64,000 bases of DNA, taken from assembly GCF_000428065.1 (NCBI RefSeq), contig NZ_ATZF01000017.1:1-64000 (forward strand), in the 5' to 3' direction. This DNA comes from Shimazuella kribbensis DSM 45090. GTDB lineage: Bacteria > Bacillota > Bacilli > Thermoactinomycetales > Thermoactinomycetaceae. This document shows positions 28,059-37,471 of this stretch, in pieces (position 1 is the first letter of the stretch; each line of letters opens with the position of its first letter). The translations under genes were made by a program, and so were the position numbers. The notes under the pieces were generated by a model, which was not told the DNA's origin, ran no database searches, and saw only the letters and a program-made list of their open reading frames with translations.

Positions 28059-29291
28059 TTATGTTCGATAACTGGCATTGATCTTCACATAGTCATAAGT
28101 TAGATCACAGCCCCAAGCAGTTGCAAGATGTTCTCCTTGATGAAGATCAACGAAAATATCTACTTTATTCTGTTTTAATACTTCTTTTGCTTTTGTCTCA
28201 TCAAAATCAACTGGAAGTCCTTTGTTTACTACTAAAATAGGACCTAATTTTATTTCTATTTGGTCTGTGTCAATAAGGGGTTCACCATAACCTGCTGCGC
28301 ATAAGATACGGCCCCAATTTGCATCTGCACCAAAAACTGCTGATTTGACAAGGTTTGAGCCAACAATTGCTTTTGCTACTTTTCTTGCCATGTCGATATT
28401 AGATGCACCAGTAACTTGTACTTCGATTAAACGAGTAGCACCTTCGCCATCATTTGCAATTTTTTTGGCTAATTCCTGACATACAAAAGTAAATCCAGCT
28501 TGAAATGCTGCCCAATCGGGATGATTTGGATGGAGAGGAGAATTTTCAGCTAGGCCACTGGCCATTACTGTGACAGTGTCATTTGTACTACAATCGCCAT
28601 CAACTGTGATCATATTGAATGTTTTATCTGTTGCTTGCCATAGCAAACTCTGTAGATGATAAGGGTGAATTTCTGCATCGGTAGTGATAAAACCCAGCAT
28701 AGTAGCCATATTGGGATGAATCATGCCTGATCCTTTTGCAACTCCTGCTATCGTGATTTTCTTTCCATCAATGTTCATCGTTACTTGTACTTTTTTGGTT
28801 GAAGTATCTGTAGTTAAAATAGATTTGGCAAATGATTCACCGCCTGCTTTGTTTGCTGTGGACAGGACTTGTTCAAGACCAGAGAGTAGTTTCTCCATAG
28901 GTAGAAATTGTCCAATAACCCCTGTGGAAGCTAATCCAACTTGATGAACAGGTATCTGAAGCATTTCAGCAGTTTGTTTTACGGTATTTTTCGCATCCTT
29001 AATCCCTCGTTCGCCAGTACATGCATTCGCATTACCGCTATTCACAACAATTGCTCTTAGTTTTCCTTCTACACCGATATTTTCTTGAGTTATTTGAAGT
29101 GGAGCAGCTTGAAACGCATTGGTTGTGTATACTGCTGCTACTGTAGCTGGAACAGAGCAAATGATAGCCCCTAAATCCAATTTTCGTTTTTTCATACCAG
29201 CGTGAATACCTGTTGAAATAAAGCCTTTTGGAGATGTGATACTTGCTTGTTCATTCACTTGAAATAGCGAGACAGGGGTAGTTAGACTCAT
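28059..29291 (-). CDS. argJ: bifunctional ornithine acetyltransferase / N-acetylglutamate synthase
   Basis: ArgJ recycles the acetyl group from acetylornithine to glutamate and, in the bifunctional form, can also make acetylglutamate from acetyl-CoA. The proenzyme cleaves itself before the Thr in GMIHPNMATMLGF (near residue 190). Other blocks: VVNSGNANACTG near the start and FGADANWGRILCAAGYG. 410 residues, as in B. subtilis (406). AGGAGAG precedes the ATG. Confidence 0.93.
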   Translation of the reverse strand: MSLTTPVSLFQVNEQASITSPKGFISTGIHAGMKKRKLDLGAIICSVPATVAAVYTTNAFQAAPLQITQENIGVEGKLRAIVVNSGNANACTGERGIKDAKNTVKQTAEMLQIPVHQVGLASTGVIGQFLPMEKLLSGLEQVLSTANKAGGESFAKSILTTDTSTKKVQVTMNIDGKKITIAGVAKGSGMIHPNMATMLGFITTDAEIHPYHLQSLLWQATDKTFNMITVDGDCSTNDTVTVMASGLAENSPLHPNHPDWAAFQAGFTFVCQELAKKIANDGEGATRLIEVQVTGASNIDMARKVAKAIVGSNLVKSAVFGADANWGRILCAAGYGEPLIDTDQIEIKLGPILVVNKGLPVDFDETKAKEVLKQNKVDIFVDLHQGEHLATAWGCDLTYDYVKINASYRT

Positions 29292-29371
29292 TTCTAGATC
29301 TCTCCTCTTTTTTTAATAAAAATTGCCTGACATTCGTAAGTAAGACATGTACATTTCCTTAAAGTAAAGAT

Positions 29372-30400
29372 TTAGGGGAAAAGTGGTGAGAGTAAAAGTC
29401 CAGTAGTTTCTGGTAAACCAAAACGAATGTTAGCATTTTGTATTGCTTGTCCAGCAGCTCCTTTCATCAAATTGTCAATCACAGCTAGTAAAATAATTCG
29501 TCCTGTTCGCTCATCAACATGAAAACCAATATCACAATGATTACTACCTTGAACAAATTTGGTCTCAGGCCATGTCTGTCCCTTGATTCGAACAAAGGGA
29601 GATTTTCCATAAATGGATTGGTAAAGGTTATATAAATCTACCTTCGTATAATTATTCATATTTTCCGCATAGATGGTTACGAGAATTCCTCTGTTCATTG
29701 GGATTAGCTGTGGAATAAAACTCACTTTTATTTCTGTTTGTGCAAAATGACTACTCCATTGCTCGATTTCAGGAATATGTTGGTGTCCATCTACTTTGTA
29801 AGGACGAATATTTTCATTTACCTCACTAAATAACAGGCTTGGTTTTGTTCCACGTCCTGCTCCTGTTGTTCCAGACTTTGCGTCGATAATAACGGAAGTA
29901 GGGTCTATTATTTTTTCTTGAAGAAGCGGAGCAAGTGAGAGCAAAGCAGCTGTAGGATAACATCCTGGATTAGATATAAGGGATGCTTGTGCAATTTCTT
30001 TTTGAAACCATTCACTTAATCCGTAAACTGCTTGCTGGAGATAATTCGTTGGCGGAGCTTGTTTTTGATACCATTTTTCATATGTTTCAGGAACAGTTAA
30101 ACGAAAATCTCCTGAAAGATCTATCACACATTTCCCTCTTTCAAGAAGAGTGGGAACCCACTTACTACTAACACCAGGAGGAGTAGCAAAAAAGATTATC
30201 TCTATTCCATTGGTCATTCGATCCACACTCATCTCTTCTAAAACAAGTGATGAATGGAGGTGTGGATAGATAGAACGGATCGATTCACCAGATTTAGTAG
30301 AAGAGAAGACAGCATCTAGCTGAAAGTGTGGGTGCTGCTCAATTAGTCGGATGAGCTCTACTCCCCCATACCCGGAAGCACCTACAACTGCTACTTTCAA
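29372..30400 (-). CDS. argC: N-acetyl-gamma-glutamyl-phosphate reductase
   Basis: ArgC reduces N-acetylglutamyl phosphate with NADPH. KVAVVGASGYGGVELIRL is the nucleotide-binding start and NPGCYPTAALLSL holds the catalytic Cys. I place the start at TTG 30400 (LKVAVVGASG), which has AAGGAG 8 nt upstream and gives 342 residues, like other ArgC proteins. The ATG at 30430 would add ten unrelated residues and lies almost on the predicted transcription start. First gene of argCJBD; carbamoyl phosphate and later steps are elsewhere. Confidence 0.92.
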   Translation of the reverse strand: MKVAVVGASGYGGVELIRLIEQHPHFQLDAVFSSTKSGESIRSIYPHLHSSLVLEEMSVDRMTNGIEIIFFATPPGVSSKWVPTLLERGKCVIDLSGDFRLTVPETYEKWYQKQAPPTNYLQQAVYGLSEWFQKEIAQASLISNPGCYPTAALLSLAPLLQEKIIDPTSVIIDAKSGTTGAGRGTKPSLLFSEVNENIRPYKVDGHQHIPEIEQWSSHFAQTEIKVSFIPQLIPMNRGILVTIYAENMNNYTKVDLYNLYQSIYGKSPFVRIKGQTWPETKFVQGSNHCDIGFHVDERTGRIILLAVIDNLMKGAAGQAIQNANIRFGLPETTGLLLSPLFP

Positions 30401-30424
30401 AATATTCACTCCTTGTTCATTCGT

Positions 30425-30475
30425 TTGCATAATTATACATTTATATTAATATTTATTCAATATTTTTTGCATCAC
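30425..30475 (-). promoter_or_regulatory. arg operon promoter with ARG-box-like operator
   Basis: On the minus strand, TTGAAT (30455-30460) and TATAAT (30432-30437) are separated by exactly 17 nt. The same stretch reads as AT-rich ARG-box-like repeats: TATTGAATAAATATT followed by TGTATAATTATGCAAA. An ArgR/AhrC-type arginine repressor bound here would cover the promoter. The match to the ARG box is by eye. Confidence 0.7.
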
Positions 30476-30668
30476 ATCCTCCTGATTTATTTCAGTGGGT
30501 TTTATAAAAGTAAGGTTTATTTGAGGCCGAGAGAGCCTAGCATGTTAAATCGTAAGGATCAAATGTTTTTTATTTCGTCATAAATTTATTTGAATTATCC
30601 AAACTATTTCTTGTTGAACCATATCTAATCTAGGAAAGATCAAAAACAAAAGAAAAGAGGAAATAAAA

Positions 30669-31202
30669 ATGAATAAAACCACAAAAACAATGATTGCTAC
30701 AACCCTAGTCGTAGGTTCATTATTTACTGGTTCTATCAGTATTCCAGCTATTTATGCTGAAAAGGAACCTGAAAGGGTACATGTGGTAAACGATGTAAAG
30801 CATGAACAACTGATTAAAAAGATAATGTATTTATCTTCAAAAGGAAAAACGATCAATAGTGAAGAATTCGGCATTGGTTCTCATGAAGTTGATATTCGAA
30901 AAAAGTGGGGGGAACCAACCAGTTCGAATGAGTATTTCTTATCGTATGCCGAAAAAAAGCAAACAGAATTTGCTATCGAGAATGGATATGTGAAAAATTG
31001 GGTCAATTCATCAGATAAGAGATTAGAGGAAATAACGTATGAGGAAGTCTTAAAAACTGCCGGAAAACCATTAACAAATAAGACAAATGAAGGAAGGCGC
31101 TTTGTGACATATCAAACAGGGAAATATAATCTATTGCTGATTTTTGATGGTTATAAAAAAACAGATACCATTACTTGGTTGTTTGTTCGATCTGAAAAAT
31201 AA
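30669..31202 (+). CDS. secreted YjgB-like (DUF4309) protein
   Basis: 177 residues with an N-terminal signal peptide (about 1-30, cleavage after IYA). The mature part holds the pattern FGIGSHEVDIRKKWGEPTS, where small secreted Bacillus proteins of the YjgB/DUF4309 group have G-x-x-x-x-D-V-x-x-K-W-G-x-P, and then YQTGKYNLLLIF. Extracellular or wall-associated; function unknown. AAGAGG lies before the ATG. It is divergent from argC and closed by a terminator at 31293. Confidence 0.65.
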   Translation: MNKTTKTMIATTLVVGSLFTGSISIPAIYAEKEPERVHVVNDVKHEQLIKKIMYLSSKGKTINSEEFGIGSHEVDIRKKWGEPTSSNEYFLSYAEKKQTEFAIENGYVKNWVNSSDKRLEEITYEEVLKTAGKPLTNKTNEGRRFVTYQTGKYNLLLIFDGYKKTDTITWLFVRSEK

Positions 31203-31292
31203 ATAATTTTATGATATGTTTTTGAAGAAAAAAATACATTTCTTTATTTTTAAGTAATAAAACGAAATGAAACTAGTAAAAAGTGAAATGGT

Positions 31293-31325
31293 GACAGTGG
31301 GATTAGATCCTGCTGTCTCTTTTAT
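31293..31325 (+). terminator. terminator after the DUF4309 gene
   Basis: GACAG...GGAT / ATCC...CTGTC stem followed by a T-rich tract. Nearly the same sequence is reused at 32490-32530. Confidence 0.7.
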
Positions 31326-31495
31326 TTTAGATAAGTCTTAAGATATTTGATTTTTGTTCTGAATTGAACTAAAAATATAGTATGAATAAAATGAAAACTA
31401 CTAACAATTTGATATAATATGCTTACTGAGATTTTTTTATTCAAAAAGTAGCATCTATCATTTTGAGAACCAAACGCAACAGAAAGGAAAGTAAA

Positions 31496-31882
31496 ATGTT
31501 TAAAATAGTTGTTATTTATAAAAATTTAGAGGATCTAAATGATTTTCGCAAATTTTATTTAGAAGTTATTTTTCCACAAGCGAAGAAAGTGAATGGGATT
31601 ATTGGCACAAATATAACTCGTGTACAGCAAATAAGCGAATGGGTACATACTGACCTTCATGATCTTCAATATATATTGGAACTCCATTTCGAATCTAGGG
31701 ATTCGTTAAGTAAAGTAGGGAATACATCAGATGGTCAAGAGCTCCTAGAGTTACTAAAAGGTTTCTCAAACGGTGAATTTTTATATTTCATGGGTAATGA
31801 GCAAAGATTTGATAAAAATCATTCAGGACGATTTCTTGATAGACCTATTTGGGAACAGAAAAGCAAGGAAACATCTACTTGA
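31496..31882 (+). CDS. small alpha/beta-barrel-like protein (paralogue of 32165-32491)
   Basis: 128 residues from ATG 31496, preceded by AGAAAGGAAAG; an earlier TTG frame start at 31463 is not supported. The pattern KIVVIYKNLEDLNDFRKFYLEVIFPQ followed by a strand-loop-strand and a helix is that of a ferredoxin-like dimeric alpha/beta barrel (EthD/monooxygenase type). It ends in FLYFMGNEQRFD. A second copy lies 280 nt downstream with the same beginning and the same GNEQRFD-like ending. Function unknown; no catalytic residues can be named. Confidence 0.6.
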   Translation: MFKIVVIYKNLEDLNDFRKFYLEVIFPQAKKVNGIIGTNITRVQQISEWVHTDLHDLQYILELHFESRDSLSKVGNTSDGQELLELLKGFSNGEFLYFMGNEQRFDKNHSGRFLDRPIWEQKSKETST

Positions 31883-32164
31883 ATTATTTGTTGTTTTGTT
31901 GGCTAACAAAAAATATGGTTGTAATAGCTTTTCCAAACGTATTTGAAAAGTAACTGGTAATTGGAATACATAAAAATTACATAGATTATGCCAGCCTATT
32001 TTATCAAAAAGCAGATAATCAGTTAGATTTACAATGTTCAAATAGAAATGAATCCGCTCTTGAGAAATTCCTTTATAAAGAGATTTAAGAGCATAGAATT
32101 GATGGTATGGATGTTTGGTGTAAAGGTTTTGGTATTTTCAATGTAGTGGAGAGAAGGAACAATA

Positions 32165-32491
32165 ATGAATAAAGCCATCGTATTTTTCTATAATATTAAG
32201 AATTTTGCGGACTTCGAGAAATTTTATATAGATATATTGTTTCCGAAAGTTCATAGTAGACCTGAAGTTATTTGTACTAATGTAACTACTGTAAATCAAG
32301 ATGAGACAAATACAACAGATGTCCAAATCATAATTGAAACCGTATTTGAGTCGGAATCTGCTCTCTATAAGGATTTGGCGACACCAGAAAGTAAACAGCT
32401 TATGCAAATGATAGTGGAGAGTTCACTTGCCGATTTTTATTTTTATTTAGGGACAGAACAAAGGTTTGATTTTAAGGAAACTGCAATATAA
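32165..32491 (+). CDS. small alpha/beta-barrel-like protein (paralogue of 31496-31882)
   Basis: 108 residues, starting KAIVFFYNIKNFADFEKFYID and ending FYFYLGTEQRFDF, which align with the start and end of the protein at 31496. GGAGAGAAGG lies before the ATG. A ferredoxin-like dimeric alpha/beta barrel is likely by pattern. It is followed directly by a bidirectional terminator shared with the convergent mscS gene. Function unknown. Confidence 0.6.
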   Translation: MNKAIVFFYNIKNFADFEKFYIDILFPKVHSRPEVICTNVTTVNQDETNTTDVQIIIETVFESESALYKDLATPESKQLMQMIVESSLADFYFYLGTEQRFDFKETAI

Positions 32492-32530
32492 AAAAAGGAC
32501 AGTGGGATTATTTCCCTGCTGTCACTTTTT
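32490..32530. terminator. bidirectional terminator
   Basis: GACAG (32498-32502) and CTGTC (32519-32523), with GGGA/TCCC inside, flanked by an A run on the left and a T run on the right. It can stop both the small barrel gene and the convergent mscS gene, and it overlaps the mscS 3' end. Confidence 0.8.
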
Positions 32531-33431
32531 GTTGTGTTTGTAATTCGTTTATTTGATCGGGACTGTATAGGACGCTTCGAGGATATGCAATTTCTATATT
32601 GTGCTGACGAAGAACCAGAACACTTTCTTTTCGCATTTCTCTTTCCAGACTCCAATATTCGTCAGGATCGCTGAGAGCGGTAATCGTAAATTGGACGCCG
32701 GTTTGATCTATATTGGTTACACCGACTAGTTCCGGTTGCTCTACTAAGTGATCTTTAAATCGTACTCCAATATTTGCGATTACTTCTTCTAATGCCTTGG
32801 AAACGACATCGAGATTGGATTCATATGGAACGGTAATCGGGACAATAGAACGCATTTTTTCCCGATTGTAGTTGGTGACTTGTGTAATGGTACCATTCGC
32901 TAGATAGTGGAGTCGTTGATTATACTCTCGGACTTTGGTTATTCTTAGACCGACTTCTTCTACTGTTCCTCGAATTAAGCCATTAATTTCTACGATGTCA
33001 CCTACTTCCAATTGCCGTTCGAAAATCAAAAAGAATCCAGTGATAACATCTTTCACTAAACTCTGTGCCCCAAAACCGATTGCTAATCCTAAGATTCCTG
33101 CCCCAGCCAGTACAGGACCGAGGTTGATGCCAAATTTGGAAAGCACAGTGAGCAGAGCAATAAAATAAAGTGTGTAATGGACGACTGATTTAATTAGTGT
33201 TCGGAGTGTATTTGCTTTATTTGTTTCTACTTTGCTCAACTTAAAAGTGTGGTCGACTATACGGTCGAGAATTCGAACAGCTACATAGGTGAGAACAATA
33301 ACCAAGACGATTTCTAAGATAGGAAGAAATAGATTTGAAACAGGGTCTTGCACAATGGCTGTAAAAAAGTTTTTTGCATTTTGTACCATGACGTCCATTA
33401 AAGACGCTGGAGCTGCTAAAGATATTGTCAT
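32508..33431 (-). CDS. mechanosensitive ion channel family protein (MscS)
   Basis: 307 residues, YkuT-type small-conductance mechanosensitive channel. Three N-terminal membrane helices, the third being the pore helix with LGLAIGFGAQSLVKDVITGFFLIFERQ, then the beta-domain DIVEINGLIRGTVEEVGLRITKVRE, and a C-terminal alpha/beta domain up to about residue 290. It opens under membrane tension to release solutes during osmotic downshift. The start ATG has GAGGTG upstream. The C-terminal tail is rich in Gln. Confidence 0.9.
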   Translation of the reverse strand: MTISLAAPASLMDVMVQNAKNFFTAIVQDPVSNLFLPILEIVLVIVLTYVAVRILDRIVDHTFKLSKVETNKANTLRTLIKSVVHYTLYFIALLTVLSKFGINLGPVLAGAGILGLAIGFGAQSLVKDVITGFFLIFERQLEVGDIVEINGLIRGTVEEVGLRITKVREYNQRLHYLANGTITQVTNYNREKMRSIVPITVPYESNLDVVSKALEEVIANIGVRFKDHLVEQPELVGVTNIDQTGVQFTITALSDPDEYWSLEREMRKESVLVLRQHNIEIAYPRSVLYSPDQINELQTQQKVTAGK

Positions 33432-33460
33432 GAAATATTCACCTCGGTTAACAGTATAGC

Positions 33461-34438
33461 TTATTTCATCATATTTTCAGCTCTTTTTTGTGCTTGTTCA
33501 TCACTTAACCAACCGATGAAAGATCCAACAATATTATAATTTTGATCGAGGTGTGCCACAGCTACAAAGGGAAACTGTTTCTTGTGATAATATCGAACGT
33601 CTAACCATTTCACTTCGAAACCATCTTTTTTTGTTAGTACTTGTGGATACCCATAAGAAGTGAAAGAAAGGAAAGAGGCAACAGCATTGCACTCTTTTGA
33701 CTTCAAAGTCGCTAGATGTGTTTGGTCATTACGAGAAATACTCCCAGTCCAATCTAATTGATGATTTTGTATTTCTCCCATCTGTACCTTGTCTTCCATC
33801 TCGACAATCAAGTTCCAATTCTTAAGTCGATATGTGGGAATCACAGTATATTTTCCTGTTTTTCCAGCTTCTTGTTTTGCCCAAATTGTAATACGGTGGT
33901 GTTCTATGCTTCTCCAAATCACATATAGCACAATCAGACTATATACGACAGCAAAGATCAAACCGCCATTAGCTCGATAAAAATACCAACTTAAGAAACC
34001 AAGAAGATGAAGACCGAAAATAACAGGGTCAAAAATATTGATGATATTCAAAGATATCCAATTTCGTTTAAAAGGGCGAAGTGCTTGTGTACCATAGGTG
34101 TTAAAACAATCAATAAAAATATGAATGAAAATAGCAAGACCAGTCCATAGCCAGAGCGTATAAAAAGATTGCACAGGTACAAATAAAGAAATGAATAAGG
34201 AAATGATAGTAGGCCATATCAAGATCATGGGAGAAGAATGGGTCCAACCCCTATGATTTCGAACATATGTCGCGTTCCCTTTTATTCGATATAGTGTATC
34301 TAGATCAGGAACTTGGGAACCTATAACAGTCCCTAGCAAGGTAGCATAGAGCATATCAGGATGGCTCGTAACAGTCGGGTCTAGATGTGCTAGCCCATAC
34401 AAGCCAATACCCATTACAAAGTGAGTACCAGTATCCAT
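33461..34438 (-). CDS. yfhP: YfhP-type membrane metal-dependent hydrolase
   Basis: 325 residues. The N-terminal MDTGTHFVMGIGL, SQVPDLDTLYRIKG and NHRGWTHS blocks with several His/Asp residues are those of the LexA-binding or YdjM/DUF457 membrane hydrolases, and the length and C-terminal domain match B. subtilis YfhP. Four or five membrane helices lie at about 30-180. The C-terminal 140 residues form a soluble domain. It is divergent from mutY, the same neighbour as in B. subtilis. Confidence 0.8.
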   Translation of the reverse strand: MDTGTHFVMGIGLYGLAHLDPTVTSHPDMLYATLLGTVIGSQVPDLDTLYRIKGNATYVRNHRGWTHSSPMILIWPTIISLFISLFVPVQSFYTLWLWTGLAIFIHIFIDCFNTYGTQALRPFKRNWISLNIINIFDPVIFGLHLLGFLSWYFYRANGGLIFAVVYSLIVLYVIWRSIEHHRITIWAKQEAGKTGKYTVIPTYRLKNWNLIVEMEDKVQMGEIQNHQLDWTGSISRNDQTHLATLKSKECNAVASFLSFTSYGYPQVLTKKDGFEVKWLDVRYYHKKQFPFVAVAHLDQNYNIVGSFIGWLSDEQAQKRAENMMK

Positions 34439-34854
34439 ATTTTCCCCCTTTTCATTATCAAGAAGGGCTCCAGTGATAAAGTATGGTAAGTTTATTTTGC
34501 TTTCATGTGGAGATTATGATTGGAGCACAAATGATGTTTGCATAAAAATATAATTTTTCCAACAACTCAGGATTCTATCATAGCATTTCTTGTTATCTTT
34601 ATCCTATTCGATATCGTTGTGCAAGCTTTTATGTTAAAAAAATAAAGTAAATAATTTCATTTTAAATAGTATGTGCCCAATAAACATGAATATTTCAAGA
34701 GATGCTAAGTTTATCTCTTTATTAGTTGTAAAATTTACTGAACAGGTATATACAATTTTATTGGAACAAGCGCAAATAAATCATCAGTATTAACAAGATA
34801 CTCCCCTCTTGAAGGAACTTCGATATATAATAAGGTGGAGTTTTACAGAAAAGG
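34439..34854. other. divergent intergenic region between yfhP and mutY
   Basis: 416 nt of AT-rich sequence holding the promoters of both genes. No convincing hairpin, small gene or operator was found. AAGGTGGAG just before mutY is a ribosome binding site. Confidence 0.4.
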
Positions 34855-35940
34855 ATGTTCAAAAATATGGAAATCATACAACAAGATATACCATATATAC
34901 AAGATGCGCTTCTTGAGTGGTATCAAGCCAATAAGCGAGATTTACCATGGAGAAGACAATCTAATGCTTACTATACGTTGGTGTCTGAAATAATGTTACA
35001 GCAGACAAAAGTAGCTACAGTTATTCCTTATTATGAGCGATTTATTTCCCGATTTCCTACTGCCCATGATTTAGCAACAGCAAGTGATGATGATGTTGTC
35101 AAGCTATGGGAAGGATTGGGATATTATTCAAGAGCTCGCAATTTGCATTCAGCAATTAAAGAAGTTGTCGCTACTTACAACGGTACAATCCCTATGGATA
35201 AGGGGGAAATTTCAAAACTAAAAGGCATTGGTCCGTATACGACAGGTGCAGTTTTAAGTATTGCTTATAACCAAAAAGTGCCAGCAGTAGATGGAAACGT
35301 AATGCGTGTTTTCTCTCGTATTTTTGCATTGGAGGATGATATCGCTAAAGTCTCAACCAGAAAAAAAATGGAGAGTATAGCTGAAGAAGTTATTCCAGAT
35401 CATTCACCAGGTGATTTTAATCAAGCGTTGATGGAACTAGGAGCTACCATTTGTACACCCAAATCTCCTCAGTGTTTATTTTGTCCTGTGAAAGATGTTT
35501 GTTTGGCTTATGAGAAAGGTCTAGAGAAAGTTTTGCCAATAAAAAAGAAAGCAAAAGCACCTGAAAAAACTGTTATTGTAATGTATGCACTATCTTTTAA
35601 TGCTCAACTACTGGTACAAAAACGTCCTTCAACAGGTCTTTTGGCCAATATGTGGTCCCTTCCAACAGAAGACAGATTGGAAGAAATGCCTTTTGATAAT
35701 CAAATAGAAGAATATTGTGAAGTTAATGGATATTCTGCTAAAATTTTTTCAGATATATACCAGTATGAACATATCTTTAGTCATCGTCATTGGAAAATAA
35801 TGTTAGTCTTCGTAGAACTTGCAAATAAACCTGATTTTACTCCAAAGCGTTCTATTTGGGTGGACAAACATACCATTTCCGATTTCGCCTTTCCTAAGGT
35901 ATATCTAAAAGCATTAGAGCAGTTAGGATATAGAAATTAA
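34855..35940 (+). CDS. mutY: A/G-specific adenine DNA glycosylase
   Basis: MutY removes adenine mispaired with 8-oxoguanine. The HhH-GPD domain carries SEIMLQQTKVATV with the catalytic Glu and LKGIGPYTTGAV...AVDGNVMRV with the catalytic Asp. The 4Fe-4S cluster has CTPKSPQCLFCPVKDVC (C-x6-C-x2-C-x5-C), and a C-terminal Nudix-like domain (about 235-361) recognises 8-oxoG. 361 residues. ATG 34855 is the first start; ATG 34867, 12 nt later, has AAAGGA at good spacing and may be the true one. Immediately followed by the VanW gene. Confidence 0.92.
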   Translation: MFKNMEIIQQDIPYIQDALLEWYQANKRDLPWRRQSNAYYTLVSEIMLQQTKVATVIPYYERFISRFPTAHDLATASDDDVVKLWEGLGYYSRARNLHSAIKEVVATYNGTIPMDKGEISKLKGIGPYTTGAVLSIAYNQKVPAVDGNVMRVFSRIFALEDDIAKVSTRKKMESIAEEVIPDHSPGDFNQALMELGATICTPKSPQCLFCPVKDVCLAYEKGLEKVLPIKKKAKAPEKTVIVMYALSFNAQLLVQKRPSTGLLANMWSLPTEDRLEEMPFDNQIEEYCEVNGYSAKIFSDIYQYEHIFSHRHWKIMLVFVELANKPDFTPKRSIWVDKHTISDFAFPKVYLKALEQLGYRN

Positions 35941-35949
35941 GGGGAGAGA

Positions 35950-37116
35950 ATGGTGGAAAAAAATAATTCAAATGAAGAGGGAGTTACAAATCAAAAAGGA
36001 AAAGACAATCAAGAACAGCAATTAGTTTTATTTCGTCCGCAAGTTGAGGAAATGGAAGACGAGAAACATCATCTTTTTTTACTGTGGTTAGGAGACAAAA
36101 AAGTTTTACTAACTACACTTATGAGTATGTTTTTTTTGGTAGGAAGTATTTTTGTTCTTTTCTCTTATAAATGGATTGTTGCAAGTAAAGGAGACAAAAG
36201 GACAATCTCTCATTTGAAAGTTGATACCTCTCCTGCCCACATCATACTCTACCTAAAGGATAAAAGTTTCTCGCTGGATCTCAAAAAGATTGGGTTTGAT
36301 GGAAGGGATATATCTACTCTAGATAAATGGGAACTCCGTACATGGTTGGAACAAGTAAAAAAGCGAATAAATATACCAGCTGTAAATGCAGATCAAACTC
36401 GAATGGGTGCAAGGATAAAACCTGAAAGAATTGGATCTATCATGGATGAAAAGCAGTTATATAGATGGCTTCGTAATCCGGAAGATATTATCAATAAACC
36501 ACAACAAATTTTAATGATTACGCAGTTTCCTACTGTTACAAAAGCGATATTACAACAAGTAGGAAAAAAAGAAATCAGTAGTTATACAACATTCTACGAT
36601 TCGAAAAATATAACACGTACGAACAACATGCGGATTGCTTCTAAATCCATTAATAACCTTATACTGCTCCCAGGTGAATTTTTTTCATTTAACAAAATGG
36701 TTGGCGAACGCACGATGAAAAAGGGTTATCGTGTGACTCGTACGATTGTAAAGGGTGAATATAGTGAAGGGATAGGTGGAGGTATATGCCAAGTTTCATC
36801 GACTCTTTTTAACAGTGTTGATGAAGCGGGATTGTCTATTATTCGCCGATACTCTATCAATTCCCAAGTAACCTTTGTGCCGAGTGGAAGAGATGCTACA
36901 GTATCATGGGGAGGACCTGATTTTCGTTTTAAGAATAATCTGGAATCACCTATATTACTGCGCGTTAAATTACAAAAAGGGAAATTGATTATATCAACGT
37001 TTTCTGTTCCTGATGTAAAAATAATTTCTAAAAAGGTAAAAGAAGCACCTTTGAAAATTTCCCATATGGTGGTCAAAGGAAATAAACCTACAAGTAATCT
37101 TAATGGCAAAGGGTAA
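35950..37116 (+). CDS. VanW family membrane-anchored protein
   Basis: 388 residues. An N-terminal cytoplasmic stretch (about 1-50), one membrane helix (about 52-75), an extracytoplasmic linker, and a C-terminal VanW domain (about 210-365) with ASKSINNLILLPGEFFSFN, GEYSEGIGGGICQVSSTLFN and FKNNLESPILLR. It is a YoaR-type protein; such proteins are linked to cell-wall or vancomycin-resistance loci but the enzymatic role is uncertain. It lies 9 nt after mutY, so it is probably cotranscribed, and is closed by a terminator. Confidence 0.85.
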   Translation: MVEKNNSNEEGVTNQKGKDNQEQQLVLFRPQVEEMEDEKHHLFLLWLGDKKVLLTTLMSMFFLVGSIFVLFSYKWIVASKGDKRTISHLKVDTSPAHIILYLKDKSFSLDLKKIGFDGRDISTLDKWELRTWLEQVKKRINIPAVNADQTRMGARIKPERIGSIMDEKQLYRWLRNPEDIINKPQQILMITQFPTVTKAILQQVGKKEISSYTTFYDSKNITRTNNMRIASKSINNLILLPGEFFSFNKMVGERTMKKGYRVTRTIVKGEYSEGIGGGICQVSSTLFNSVDEAGLSIIRRYSINSQVTFVPSGRDATVSWGGPDFRFKNNLESPILLRVKLQKGKLIISTFSVPDVKIISKKVKEAPLKISHMVVKGNKPTSNLNGKG

Positions 37117-37119
37117 CAA

Positions 37120-37147
37120 AAAAAGCCTACCAGTTATGGTGGCTTTT
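37120..37147 (+). terminator. terminator after the VanW gene
   Basis: AAAAGCC...ACC pairs with GGTGGCTTTT, starting right after the stop codon. The run of A upstream makes it usable in both directions, so it may also serve the convergent 61-aa gene at 37156. Confidence 0.8.
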
Positions 37148-37155
37148 CTTGTTGT

Positions 37156-37341
37156 TTAAGGATGACTTCGGTCCTCTCTTTTCATAATCTCATCTACCAC
37201 TTGATGATGTAAGCTTACACCTTGTTCATTCATTAATGGCGACATCTGAGAAAGCATATAGTGGTGGTAAGATAGTTCATCAATTTCCCAATTTTCAATG
37301 GGAATAGCGCTCAATTCTTCCAAATCTCTACCAAAATACAT
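37156..37341 (-). CDS. hypothetical protein, 61 aa
   Basis: A short acidic protein (MYFGRDLEELSAIPIENWE...) without membrane segment. AGAGGTGATG lies about 7 nt upstream of the ATG, and the composition is protein-like. It is convergent with mutY-vanW and shares their terminator. I do not recognise the family; it may be a small cytosolic sporulation-lineage protein, but nothing in the sequence proves it. Confidence 0.6.
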   Translation of the reverse strand: MYFGRDLEELSAIPIENWEIDELSYHHYMLSQMSPLMNEQGVSLHHQVVDEIMKREDRSHP

Positions 37342-37471
37342 TTAATTCATCACCTCTTTTTACAGTATGTGAGATAATAGGGGTAGACCATACAGGGGAA
37401 AATGATAAGTCATAGGTTTAATAATCTGAAAAAACGCAAAAATGGTAATACAAGGGAAGGGAGAGATTTCA

